Below are positions 23,562-32,546 of a stretch of DNA of 32,546 bases, piece after piece; the first letter of the stretch is position 1, and every line of letters starts with the position of its first letter. The notes beneath the pieces were generated by a model. The model saw nothing but the letters and a program-made list of their open reading frames with translations. It ran no database searches and had not been told where the DNA came from. Origin of the DNA: Sphingosinicella sp. (GTDB lineage Bacteria; Pseudomonadota; Alphaproteobacteria; Sphingomonadales; Sphingomonadaceae); the NCBI GenBank assembly GCA_016793845.1, contig JAEULI010000041.1, forward strand, positions 1 to 32,546, in the 5' to 3' direction. The translations under genes and the position numbers were made by a program.

Positions 23562-25024
23562 AGGGCGATCCTCCTTGTCACGGGTTGCGATTCGTGGCGG
23601 AAGCGGCCGCCGGTCCAGCCGCCGCAGATCGCCGAATACAGGCCCGCCTGCCCGCCTGCGCGCACGATGAGCAGGCCTTCGGGCCAGAACTTGTTCACCA
23701 TCTCGCCCGCGCGATCGGCGGCGATGCCTTCACCGACGCCCTGCGCGCCGAAAACCAGCTCTTCGCCCGGGCGGACCATTTCCGCGTGAAGCTCGGCGGT
23801 GATGCGCGCGCGGTCCCACCCCGCATTGCGGAAGATCGCGTAATGCTCCGGCGAGAGGACGAGCATGGCGTTGGTGAACTCGGCCAGTTTGGGATGCCCG
23901 ACCGCCAGCAGGGACATGGCGAGCGATTTCGCCATCTGTTCGGGCGTGGCGGAGCGCTGATCGACAACGCCCTGAATGCCGTCCCCCTGAAACAGCGTGA
24001 CGGCATTCTCCCCACGTTCCAGCCCGCGTGCGACCGAGAGCGGTTCCCAGCTCGGGTCCGTCTCGTCCTCGGCGAAGCAGAACGTGTATTTGCCCGGGCC
24101 GCCAAGCGTCGACCGGTCGAGATCGCCAGGTATACCGCCGCCGACGTTGCGGATGATGAGCTGCAAGGCCCGGCCGATGGTCGCGTTGGCGCGGTTGCCC
24201 TGGCCGAGCGCGTTCATGCCCCAGTTCATGCCGATGCGCTTGGCTATGGGTCCGTTCACGACGATGATCGGCCCCGAAAAACAGGTCGTGCACAGCAGCC
24301 CGTGCATGGTGAAGACCGGCTCCAGCGCGGCTTCGACCGCGGCGATCACGACCGGCATGTATTCCGGCTTGCAGCCCGCCATGACGGCGTTGATGGCAAT
24401 TTTTTCGATCGTGACGGGCGAGAGATTGGGCGGGACGCGCCCGACGACTTCGTGCTTGTCGCGCCGGGTGCCGCCGAGCATCCGCAGGATCCGCTCGTCG
24501 GTCGGCGGAACAATCGGAAGGCCGTCCGTCCACCCGCGCTCGAAGGCCGCCTCCAGCGGGTCTTCGAAGCCGGTGATTACGATCTTGCGGGATTCGAGGC
24601 CGGAATCGCCGAAACGGGCGACAAGATGCTCATAGACCCCCGGCTCGCGGCTTTTCGAACCGCAGCCCGGCTGAAAGGCGCGCAGATCCTCGCCGAGATC
24701 GGCAAGCCCCGTGATGCGGCGCCATTCCGCCCGATCCCAGCCGAAAACCCGCTCCGCTTCTTTGCTACCCACGAATTTGAGCAGGGTGGGCGTGACTTCG
24801 ATGTCGTCGTGAAAGGACTGCTCCAGCGTCGAATCGTCGATGGCGAGCGGAGAGAAGAAGGCCGGATCGTCCTGCACGAAAACGGTCGCCTGCTCCGTTT
24901 CAACGAGCCGCGCGATCAGAGGCTGCAGGAGAGTGCAGGTTTCGCAGGCTTTTTTCACATATATCTTGAACGAAACAGCGCTTTCCATGACATCGTGCGC
25001 TTTGTCTTCCACCCCAATGCTCAT
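23558..25024 (-). CDS. Thioredoxin-like domain fused to UGSC-associated large domain
   Basis: Protein of about 488 residues, no signal peptide. Residues about 15-110 look thioredoxin-like: KIYVKKACETCTLLQPL with Cys27-x-x-Cys30, then EVTPTLLKF with Pro79 as the expected cis-proline. The remaining roughly 350 residues are a domain I know only as a companion of UGSC proteins; it has a second pair CTTC (245-248), GCGS (Cys121), and glycine-rich GGIPGDLDRSTLGGPGKY. No catalytic assignment is possible. The ATG at 25024 is chosen for its TGGA site; ATG at 25036 and further starts up to 25096 are alternatives. The stop overlaps the UGSC start in GTGA. It is first in the operon and divergent from a TonB receptor. 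A redox-driven reductase or lyase is inferred. Confidence 0.78.
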   Translation of the reverse strand: MSIGVEDKAHDVMESAVSFKIYVKKACETCTLLQPLIARLVETEQATVFVQDDPAFFSPLAIDDSTLEQSFHDDIEVTPTLLKFVGSKEAERVFGWDRAEWRRITGLADLGEDLRAFQPGCGSKSREPGVYEHLVARFGDSGLESRKIVITGFEDPLEAAFERGWTDGLPIVPPTDERILRMLGGTRRDKHEVVGRVPPNLSPVTIEKIAINAVMAGCKPEYMPVVIAAVEAALEPVFTMHGLLCTTCFSGPIIVVNGPIAKRIGMNWGMNALGQGNRANATIGRALQLIIRNVGGGIPGDLDRSTLGGPGKYTFCFAEDETDPSWEPLSVARGLERGENAVTLFQGDGIQGVVDQRSATPEQMAKSLAMSLLAVGHPKLAEFTNAMLVLSPEHYAIFRNAGWDRARITAELHAEMVRPGEELVFGAQGVGEGIAADRAGEMVNKFWPEGLLIVRAGGQAGLYSAICGGWTGGRFRHESQPVTRRIAL

Positions 25025-25100
25025 TCCATATTCCATTGTAATGAATGATATTTTCTTGATTGAGGCGATTTTCGGGAAGCACGCCGTCAGGGTCAATAAG

Positions 25101-25108
25101 ATATATCA
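25101..25108 (-). promoter_or_regulatory. TGATATAT core site (reverse) upstream of thioredoxin-UGSC operon
   Basis: GATATATC palindrome (25100-25107), with the TGATATAT core on the minus strand, 77 bases before the chosen start of the large redox gene. It may belong to the same motif set as 20460 and 25158. Confidence 0.25.
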
Positions 25109-25141
25109 AAATCAAATTCTCTGAAATTTCCTAGCATCTGA

Positions 25142-25168
25142 TTGACGCGCGTTCAACTGATATATAAG
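25142..25168 (+). promoter_or_regulatory. Possible promoter of the TonB receptor-amidohydrolase operon
   Basis: TTGACG at 25142-25147 could be a -35 box, with TATAAG at 25163-25168 (15-bp spacing) or TAAGTT at 25165-25170 (17 bp) as -10. The -10 lies inside the palindrome at 25154-25171, which would suit repression. Confidence 0.3.
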
Positions 25169-25171
25169 TTG
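25154..25171. promoter_or_regulatory. Candidate operator palindrome
   Basis: CAACTGATATATAAGTTG is an 18-bp inverted repeat with one mismatched pair around an ATATAT centre. It lies in the 189-bp divergent region between the thioredoxin-UGSC operon and the TonB receptor, 42 bases before the receptor start. The symmetry suits a dimeric regulator such as a GntR protein. Confidence 0.45.
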
Positions 25172-25213
25172 CAACCAACGATTAGAGCTAAAGTTGGCAA
25201 AGAGGGGGTGAAA

Positions 25214-27553
25214 ATGAGGGAATCCGGAACACTGAAGGTGGGAACGGCGCTTGCGACAGTGCTCGCGGGGCTAACGGCGGCGGCCCCAGCCTGGGCGCAG
25301 TCGGCGGAAACAAGGCCTGTCGCGTACGAAGAGATCGTCGTCACCGCGACGCGGCGCGCTCAGGCCCTCTCGGACGTTCCGCTCAGCATCGCCGCCTTCG
25401 ATCAGGAGATTTTCGACAAGAAGGGCGCCAAGTCGATCGAGGACATGGTGCGGATGACGCCCGGCCTCAGCTTCCAGCAGGACACTGGCGGCTTCACACA
25501 GCAGATCGCCATCCGCGGCATCAAGTCCAACGTCGGCGCGCAGACGACGGGCATCTACATCGACGGCACGCCGATCCAGGTGCGCTCGCTCGGCGTCGCC
25601 ACGACCAACTTCTATCCGACACTCTTCGATCTGGAGCGTGTCGAGGTGCTGCGCGGGCCGCAGGGAACGCTGTTCGGCGCAGGCTCGCAGGGCGGCGCGA
25701 TCCGCTTCATCACACCGCAGCCGTCGTTTGACGGCGAGATGGACGTCTATGCGCGCGGCGGCGTGCAGGTCACCGAAGGCGGCGGGGTCGGCTACGAGAT
25801 CGGCGCGGCGTTCGGCGGGCCGATCAGCGAGAACGTCGCGTTCCGCGTGAGCGGCTATACGCGGCGCGACGCGGGCTATGTCGACCAGATCAATCGCTTC
25901 AGCGGCGATATCGTGGACAAGAACATCAACAGTCAGCAGCGCACCTCGATGCGCGCGGCGCTCGCGTTCAGGCTGAGCGACGAACTGACCGTCACGCCGT
26001 CGTTCTTCATGGAGATCGACAAGGCGGACGACCGCGGCTTTTTCTGGGAGAGCTATTCGGATCCCAAAAAGGGCCGCTTCCTGAGCGCGTGGAACAAGCA
26101 GCCCTTCAAGGATGAAGTGTATCTGCCCGCGCTCAATATCGAATGGAAGGGCGAGGCTGTCGAGGTCATCTCGGAAACCTCCTACTTCCGGCGCAACTTT
26201 CGGCGCTCGCTGGATTTCTCCACGTACACCCCGCAGTTCTTCGGCATTCCGCTGGCGCCGTTCGACTATCAGTCGGAAAGCATCCTGACGCCGAAGCAGA
26301 AGCAGTTCACGCAGGAATTGCGCGTGCAGTCGGCCGATCCCAACGCGCGGCTGAAATGGGTGTTCGGCGCGTTCTATCAGCGCTCGCCGTTTTCGAACCT
26401 GCAGCTCGTCGTCGACCCGCAGCTTCCGGCGCTGACGACCTCGCAGGGGTGGACGATGCTGAGCTTCTGGGGCAGCAATCTCATCGGCGACCTCAGCTTC
26501 AGCGGCGATACCAATGCGCTCGACAAGCAGATCGCGGGCTTCGGACAGATCGACTACGAAATCGTCGACGGCCTCACCGCAACGGTGGGCGCGCGGTATT
26601 CGAAGACCAAGTTCAGCTTCAGCAATATCGGCCGGGGTCCCCTCTCGAACGGAGCCACGACCAGCGGCAAATCATCGGAAACGCCGTTCACGCCGAAGTT
26701 CGCGCTGTCTTACAAGCCGAGTGCTGGAGACCTCGTCTACGCGAGCGCGTCCAAGGGATATCGCATCGGCGGCGCCAACCGCACGGCGCTGCCGCCGGTC
26801 GCCAACTGCCTCGCGAACCTGCAGCAGCTTGGGTATGATTCCGTGCCGCCGACCTTCAAGTCCGACACGCTCTGGACCTATGAACTCGGCACCAAGAACA
26901 GCTTCGCGGACGGCCGCGTGCGCGTGGAGCTCACCGGCTTCTATTCGCGCTGGAAGGACATTCAGCGCAGCGTCAGCCTGTCGGCGTGCGGGGGCAGCTT
27001 CATCGGCAATGCCGGCGAGGCGGTTTCGAAGGGCTTCGATTTCAGCGTCGGCGCGCAGCTCTCCGACAGCGTCTCGCTGAACCTTGCCGGCGGCTACACC
27101 GACGCCAAGCTCGACGAGACGATCTTCGGCAGCCGCAACACGTCGACCACGCCGCCGACACCGCGCACGATCGTATCGAAGGGGGATTCGCTCGGTGTTC
27201 CCGCGTTCACGCTCTCCGCGGGCGCGCAGTACGACGGGACGCTGATGGGCAGGGATTTCTATGTGCGGGCCGACTATGCCTACACGTCGAAGGTCTCCGG
27301 CCTTACGCCCGGCCGCAACCCGGCAAACGTGCTCGCCTATGATCCCGACCTTGTCCGCGACGATGCCGTGAGCCTCGTTTCGCTCCGCACCGGTATGCAG
27401 ATGGGCGATGCGGACGTCTCGCTGTTCGTCGACAACCTGCTCGATCAGGCGCCGACGATCAGCCGGTATCACGAAGCGGTCGGCATCGACGCGTTCTTCC
27501 AGACGACGGTGCGTCCGCGCACATTCGGGCTGACGGTGACCTACCGGCGCTAG
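25214..27553 (+). CDS. TonB-dependent receptor
   Basis: Outer-membrane receptor of 779 residues. A signal peptide (about 1-29, TAAAPAWAQ) is followed by EEIVVTATRRAQ (39-50) and a plug domain with IAIRGIKSNVGAQTTGIYID and RVEVLRGPQGTLFGAGSQGGAIRF. The end TTVRPRTFGLTVTYRR is a plausible last strand but finishes in Arg rather than the usual Phe, which is mildly odd. The ATG at 25214 follows AGAGGGGGTGAAA and begins the signal peptide; an upstream in-frame start at 25142 lies in the promoter region. The exported amidohydrolase starts 14 bases after its stop, so uptake and first hydrolysis of the ligand are probably linked. Confidence 0.95.
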   Translation: MRESGTLKVGTALATVLAGLTAAAPAWAQSAETRPVAYEEIVVTATRRAQALSDVPLSIAAFDQEIFDKKGAKSIEDMVRMTPGLSFQQDTGGFTQQIAIRGIKSNVGAQTTGIYIDGTPIQVRSLGVATTNFYPTLFDLERVEVLRGPQGTLFGAGSQGGAIRFITPQPSFDGEMDVYARGGVQVTEGGGVGYEIGAAFGGPISENVAFRVSGYTRRDAGYVDQINRFSGDIVDKNINSQQRTSMRAALAFRLSDELTVTPSFFMEIDKADDRGFFWESYSDPKKGRFLSAWNKQPFKDEVYLPALNIEWKGEAVEVISETSYFRRNFRRSLDFSTYTPQFFGIPLAPFDYQSESILTPKQKQFTQELRVQSADPNARLKWVFGAFYQRSPFSNLQLVVDPQLPALTTSQGWTMLSFWGSNLIGDLSFSGDTNALDKQIAGFGQIDYEIVDGLTATVGARYSKTKFSFSNIGRGPLSNGATTSGKSSETPFTPKFALSYKPSAGDLVYASASKGYRIGGANRTALPPVANCLANLQQLGYDSVPPTFKSDTLWTYELGTKNSFADGRVRVELTGFYSRWKDIQRSVSLSACGGSFIGNAGEAVSKGFDFSVGAQLSDSVSLNLAGGYTDAKLDETIFGSRNTSTTPPTPRTIVSKGDSLGVPAFTLSAGAQYDGTLMGRDFYVRADYAYTSKVSGLTPGRNPANVLAYDPDLVRDDAVSLVSLRTGMQMGDADVSLFVDNLLDQAPTISRYHEAVGIDAFFQTTVRPRTFGLTVTYRR

Positions 27554-27567
27554 ATGGGATTTCGCTG

Positions 27568-29379
27568 ATGCGAAACCAGTTGACCGGCGGGTTGCCGCTG
27601 CGCGGACTTTTCACAGCCGCCGCGCTGCTGCTGCTTGCCGGTCAACCCTCCCTGCCCGCGCTGGCAAACGACGGCGCGGTGCTGGCCCTTGTCGGCGGAA
27701 CGGTATTCGACGGCACGGGCGCGCCGGCACGGCAGGCAACGGTGATCGTGGCGGGGGACCGGATCCGCGCGGTCGGCCCGCACCTCGCGGTGCCAAAAGG
27801 GGCAACGATCATCGATGTGAGCGGCAAGGCGATCTTGCCGGGGCTGTTCGATCTTCACACGCATTGGACACCGGAGGGAGAGCCCAGGACGACGCCACAG
27901 ATCGCCGCTGCGTATGTGGCCGCGGGGGTCACGACGGTTTTCGATTTCCACCAGCAGCCCGAAAGCTTCGAACCGCGCCGGAAATGGCTTGCCTCGCTCA
28001 TGGCGCCGCATGTCCAGTTTGTTGCGCGGATCAGCACGCCCGGCGGACACGGCGCCGCGTGGGGCGATCAGAACACGACAATCTGGATCAACAGCCCGCA
28101 GGGCGCACGCGCCGCCGTGGAAAGGCTGAAACCCTACAAGCCCGATGCGATCAAGATCTTCACCGACGGCTGGCGCTACGATCTGTTCCCCGACAACAGC
28201 AGCATGGACGAGAAGACCCTGCACAGTCTTGTCGCGGCCGCCCACCACGCAGGCTGGCCTGTGCTGACACACACGGTGACCGTGGATCGCGGCCTCGCCG
28301 CAGCGCGGGCGGATGTCGATGTCATCGCACATGCCTTGCAGGATCGGCCGATCGACCGCGCGGCCATCGGGCAGTTTTCCGGGCACGCCACGGGCCTTGC
28401 GCCGACCCTCGCGGTATACGAACCGGGGAAGTACGCGCCGGACGCGCCGTTCGACGAAAAGCAAACCCGCCAATTCGCCCGCAAGTTCGAAACGGCATCG
28501 CACAATGTCCGGAAGATGCACGCCGCAGGCATCCCCATCGGCGTCGCCACGGATTCCGGCATGACCAACATCCGCCACGGCGTATCGACGCAGCGTGAAC
28601 TGGAACTGCTGGTGCAGGCCGGGCTCTCTGCATCCGAAGCGCTTGTCGCGGCAACGTCAACGAGCGCGCGGCTGGTGAAGCTTGATCATGATCGCGGCAC
28701 CATCGCGCCGGGGCAGCGCGCGGATCTTCTGGTGGTGAATGGAAAGCCGTGGCAGCGGATCACCGATATTTACCGCGTGAACAGGGTGCTCATCGACGGG
28801 CGCCTGATCTTCGGCGAGGGCGCGCCCGGCGTTTTGCAGGAGACTGCCACCACACATCTGCCCCCCGTTTCCGTGCAACCGCTGATCGACGATTTCGAGC
28901 GTCCCGATGGTCGCACCGCGCTCGATACCGTGCGCCTCGACACCTTCGATGGCGGCGTTGATCGCTCGTCTCTGATCACGCAGATCGTGCCGGGCGGCAC
29001 GAAGGGCCACATCCTGCAACTTGCAGGCCGCATGTCTGCGAAAGATGATGCGTTTGTCGGGGTGATCTTTCCCCTGTCGCGCGGCTCCGTAGCGCCCGCC
29101 GATCTCAGCAGCTATCGCGGTGTGCGTTTCGATCTGAACGGCGAGGGGCCGTTCACCGTGCGGCTTTATGGACCGGGTTCGAACTGGGCCGCGACCATCG
29201 AGGGCAGCGCCGATTGGCAGACCGTCGATCTTCCCTTCTCGCGATTGAAACCCGAGGCCGGCCGCCATGTGACGGCGCGCGCATGGGATGCCGGCGCGAT
29301 ATTCCAGGTGGAGATCAGCGCGACGCGGCCCGGTGGGCATAGCGTGTCGATGCAGCTTGATAATATGGCCTTCTATTAG
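27568..29379 (+). CDS. Exported metal-dependent amidohydrolase with C-terminal CIA30-like domain
   Basis: Protein of 603 residues with a signal peptide (hydrophobic 12-26, cleavage near SLPALA-ND). The amidohydrolase-superfamily barrel has HTH (97-99), Lys196 in AIKIFTDG (possible carboxylated bridging lysine), His235, His255 and Asp329 in ATDSG, the complete metal/catalytic set of the imidazolonepropionase-like group. LVGGTVFDGTGAPA and GTIAPGQRADLLVVNGKP are its usual ends. After it, residues about 445-603 form a beta-rich domain (LIDDFERPDG to GGHSVSMQLDNMAFY) resembling CIA30/carbohydrate-binding-type jelly rolls. It probably hydrolyses a cyclic amide, imide or peptide-like compound in the periplasm. 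It is co-transcribed with the TonB receptor. The substrate is unknown. Confidence 0.9.
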   Translation: MRNQLTGGLPLRGLFTAAALLLLAGQPSLPALANDGAVLALVGGTVFDGTGAPARQATVIVAGDRIRAVGPHLAVPKGATIIDVSGKAILPGLFDLHTHWTPEGEPRTTPQIAAAYVAAGVTTVFDFHQQPESFEPRRKWLASLMAPHVQFVARISTPGGHGAAWGDQNTTIWINSPQGARAAVERLKPYKPDAIKIFTDGWRYDLFPDNSSMDEKTLHSLVAAAHHAGWPVLTHTVTVDRGLAAARADVDVIAHALQDRPIDRAAIGQFSGHATGLAPTLAVYEPGKYAPDAPFDEKQTRQFARKFETASHNVRKMHAAGIPIGVATDSGMTNIRHGVSTQRELELLVQAGLSASEALVAATSTSARLVKLDHDRGTIAPGQRADLLVVNGKPWQRITDIYRVNRVLIDGRLIFGEGAPGVLQETATTHLPPVSVQPLIDDFERPDGRTALDTVRLDTFDGGVDRSSLITQIVPGGTKGHILQLAGRMSAKDDAFVGVIFPLSRGSVAPADLSSYRGVRFDLNGEGPFTVRLYGPGSNWAATIEGSADWQTVDLPFSRLKPEAGRHVTARAWDAGAIFQVEISATRPGGHSVSMQLDNMAFY

Positions 29380-29422
29380 GGCCGTTCGCCTTCACCGATC
29401 CGATCGGGATCACCCTTGAACG

Positions 29423-30937
<1,515 letters not shown>

Positions 30938-30957
30938 GCGCCCCTCTCCTCTTCTTT

Positions 30958-32235
30958 TCAGAACCGCTCGCCCAGCGCGTGCGCGATGCCCGCGCCGTGC
31001 TCGTAAATCTGCTCGCGCACGCAGCGCAGCGGCATGTGCGCGAACGGCGTTTCCGGCAAGGGCGGCGCTTCACCGTGCAGCAGATACCGCCCAAGCGCCC
31101 TGCCGAACACCGTGCCGGGCGCAATGCCGCGCCCGTTATAGCCCGAAATGCCGAGCACGCGCCCCATCCTGTGGAAACGGGGCAGCGCATCGGTGGTCAT
31201 GCCGATCGTGCCGTACCATTCATATTCGAAATCGATGGGCCCAAGCTGCGGGAATATCCGCGCGAGCGTACGCCGCGCCCAGTTTCGGTGCGCGGCCTTC
31301 GCCGCACCGCGCAGCGCACCGACGCTGCCGACGACGAGGCGCCCGGCGGCATCCAGCCGGAAGGAACTGAGAATCTGCCGTGTATCCCATGCGCCCTGCT
31401 TTCCCGGAAGGATGCTGCCGAGCGCGTCTTCGGAAAGCGGCGCCGTGGCCAGATTGAAATAAGGGAGGCCGGCTAGCTCGGCGCGCACCTCGCCCCAGAG
31501 GCTGCCCGTATAGGCGTTGGTAGCGCAGATCACATGTTCGGCAGTCACGGCGCCCGATGCGGTTTCGAGGCGCATGTGCGGGCCCCGTTTGGCGCAGGCC
31601 GTGACGGGGCTGGCTTCATGGATCACCGCGCCCGCCGCGATCGCCGCCGCCGCGAGCCCGCGTGCGTAGGCCAGCGGCTGAATGGTTCCGGCCCGCGCAT
31701 CCAGCAGCGCCGCGCCGTAGGCGTGGCTGCCGATCGCGGCACGGGCTTCATCCCCGCGCAGCAGCCGCACCGGCGCGCCGCGCGCGGCCCACTGCGCATG
31801 GCGGTGTTCGAGATCACGCTCGCCGCTGCGGCCCACGGCGCAGTGCAGCGTACCGGCGCGAACCGGCTCGCACGCGATGCCGTGCCGGCCGATGCGCTCG
31901 AAGACGAGGCCGGGGCCTTCGCCGAGCGCACCGACAAGGCGCTCACCATCGTCCGCGCCCATCCGGCGCACGACCTCGTCAGGCGGCAGCCACAGGCCCG
32001 CGTTGACGAGACCGACGTTGCGCCCGGAGCCGCCATATCCGATGCCCGCAGCTTCGAGGACGACGACGCTGGCACCCGCTTCGGCAAGATGCAGCGCCGC
32101 CGACAGCCCCGTGTACCCCGCGCCGACGATGGCGATGTCGGCGCGCGTGTCGCCGATGAGCGGCGCGGTTTTCGGCGCGGGCGGGGCGCTTGCCGCCCAC
32201 AGGCCGTGCGACAGCGGATCGTGGTCCACGGTCAC
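30958..32235 (-). CDS. amaA: FAD-dependent amino acid oxidase, AmaA-like (L-pipecolate oxidase)
   Basis: Flavin oxidoreductase of 425 residues of the DadA/glycine-oxidase fold. It has the FAD-binding motif GAGYTG (38-43) after ADIAIV, a GSGRNVGLVNAGLW segment that would contact the flavin, and the C-terminal SGYNGRGIAPGTVFGRALG typical of this group. AmaA of Pseudomonas oxidises L-pipecolate to piperideine-6-carboxylate, the substrate of AmaB; the adjacent AmaB-like gene makes this the best guess, but related enzymes oxidise other cyclic or secondary amines and gamma-glutamylputrescine. GTG at 32235 is chosen because it overlaps the upstream stop as GTGA, as at other junctions in this window; GTG at 32247 is the alternative. 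Confidence 0.82.
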   Translation of the reverse strand: MTVDHDPLSHGLWAASAPPAPKTAPLIGDTRADIAIVGAGYTGLSAALHLAEAGASVVVLEAAGIGYGGSGRNVGLVNAGLWLPPDEVVRRMGADDGERLVGALGEGPGLVFERIGRHGIACEPVRAGTLHCAVGRSGERDLEHRHAQWAARGAPVRLLRGDEARAAIGSHAYGAALLDARAGTIQPLAYARGLAAAAIAAGAVIHEASPVTACAKRGPHMRLETASGAVTAEHVICATNAYTGSLWGEVRAELAGLPYFNLATAPLSEDALGSILPGKQGAWDTRQILSSFRLDAAGRLVVGSVGALRGAAKAAHRNWARRTLARIFPQLGPIDFEYEWYGTIGMTTDALPRFHRMGRVLGISGYNGRGIAPGTVFGRALGRYLLHGEAPPLPETPFAHMPLRCVREQIYEHGAGIAHALGERF

Positions 32236-32546
32236 GGCGCTTGCCACCGGGCCAACAGCAGTTCGGCGGCGGCGAGGTCTTCAAGCGCGAGGCCGACGGA
32301 CTTGAACAGCGTTATCTCGTCGTCGTTTCGCCGGCCTTCGGTGCGGCCGGCGAGGATGTCGTCGAACAGCTTCACCGTGGCCCGGTCCACGAGGCCTGCC
32401 GCGATGGGCTGGGTGAGATCGCCCGCCGTCTCCAGTGCGCCGGGCCCATCGGCGACGATGACAGCGCGCGCGGTGAGCGCATCGTCCGCCTCGCGCATCA
32501 ACGGCGTGAAGCCGCCGACGAGATCGATGTGCGTGCCGGGGCGCAC
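32232..32546 (-). CDS. Ornithine cyclodeaminase / mu-crystallin family protein (5' part outside window)
   Basis: Only the C-terminal ~104 residues are present. PGTHIDLVGGFTPLMREADD and the following VIVADGPGALETAGDL and IFKS-like ITLFKSVGLALEDLAAAELL are conserved C-terminal signatures of this NAD(P)-binding family. Members include ornithine and lysine cyclodeaminases and ketimine reductases such as mu-crystallin, which reduces piperideine-2-carboxylate to pipecolate. Since AmaA and AmaB homologues follow, making L-pipecolate from lysine or its ketimine is a reasonable inference. The stop overlaps the oxidase start as GTGA. Confidence 0.87.
   Translation of the reverse strand: MRPGTHIDLVGGFTPLMREADDALTARAVIVADGPGALETAGDLTQPIAAGLVDRATVKLFDDILAGRTEGRRNDDEITLFKSVGLALEDLAAAELLLARWQAP

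Noticed and set aside
23492-25048. 518-codon plus-strand open frame
   Set aside because: Antisense to the thioredoxin-UGSC protein; composition is that of a shadow frame.

Overview
The window is GC-rich, gene-dense, single-copy chromosomal DNA, very probably from a sphingomonad-type alphaproteobacterium. The grounds are three large TonB-dependent receptors (TBDRs), each beside a catabolic gene set, with N-termini of the sphingomonad type (signal peptide followed by an EIIITAQRREES-like segment), together with FCD-type GntR regulators, paired DUF4139 proteins and short-chain dehydrogenases. I saw no mobile element, tRNA, rRNA or CRISPR array. No gene-free stretch exceeds 300 bases; the longest is 2744-2962.

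Region A (1-11371, all minus strand) reads, in transcription order: flavin monooxygenase, TBDR, dimethylformamidase-like hydrolase, two SDR dehydrogenases, a GntR regulator and a second, larger TBDR that runs off the left edge within a few codons of its end. A divergent TetR gene (11448-12095) faces the monooxygenase. The 76-bp gap between them holds two direct repeats that coincide with a possible -35/-10 pair. The layout suggests a substrate-inducible uptake and oxidation/hydrolysis operon.

Region B (12268-17558, plus strand) is more housekeeping in character: a DEAD-box RNA helicase with a DbpA-type RNA-binding domain overlaps by 4 bp a YaiI/DUF188 protein (PIN-like fold), followed by two tandem DUF4139 exported proteins. 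The second DUF4139 protein carries a TBDR-like 'DIIVTAQRRERS' segment in an internal linker.

Region C (17568-32546) looks like an amino-acid, peptide or amide utilisation island. It contains a GntR regulator and an S9 serine peptidase (minus), a metabolite:H+ symporter (plus), and a tightly coupled minus-strand operon of thioredoxin-UGSC-associated large protein, UGSC-family protein (Cys form) and M20 amidohydrolase. Divergent from that operon is a TBDR plus exported amidohydrolase pair (plus). At the right end are three minus-strand genes: an ornithine-cyclodeaminase/mu-crystallin family protein (truncated by the window edge), an AmaA-like FAD oxidase and an ALDH7/AmaB-like dehydrogenase. 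These three fit lysine/pipecolate breakdown to 2-aminoadipate. A TGATATAT core occurs in both divergent intergenic regions of this island and may tie the parts into one regulon.

The most novel-looking system is the UGSC/thioredoxin/M20 operon with its divergent TBDR-amidohydrolase pair, a predicted redox-dependent degradation route of unknown substrate. The dimethylformamidase-like operon with its flavin monooxygenase is the second. Functions are read from motifs and remembered family features; no database search was possible.
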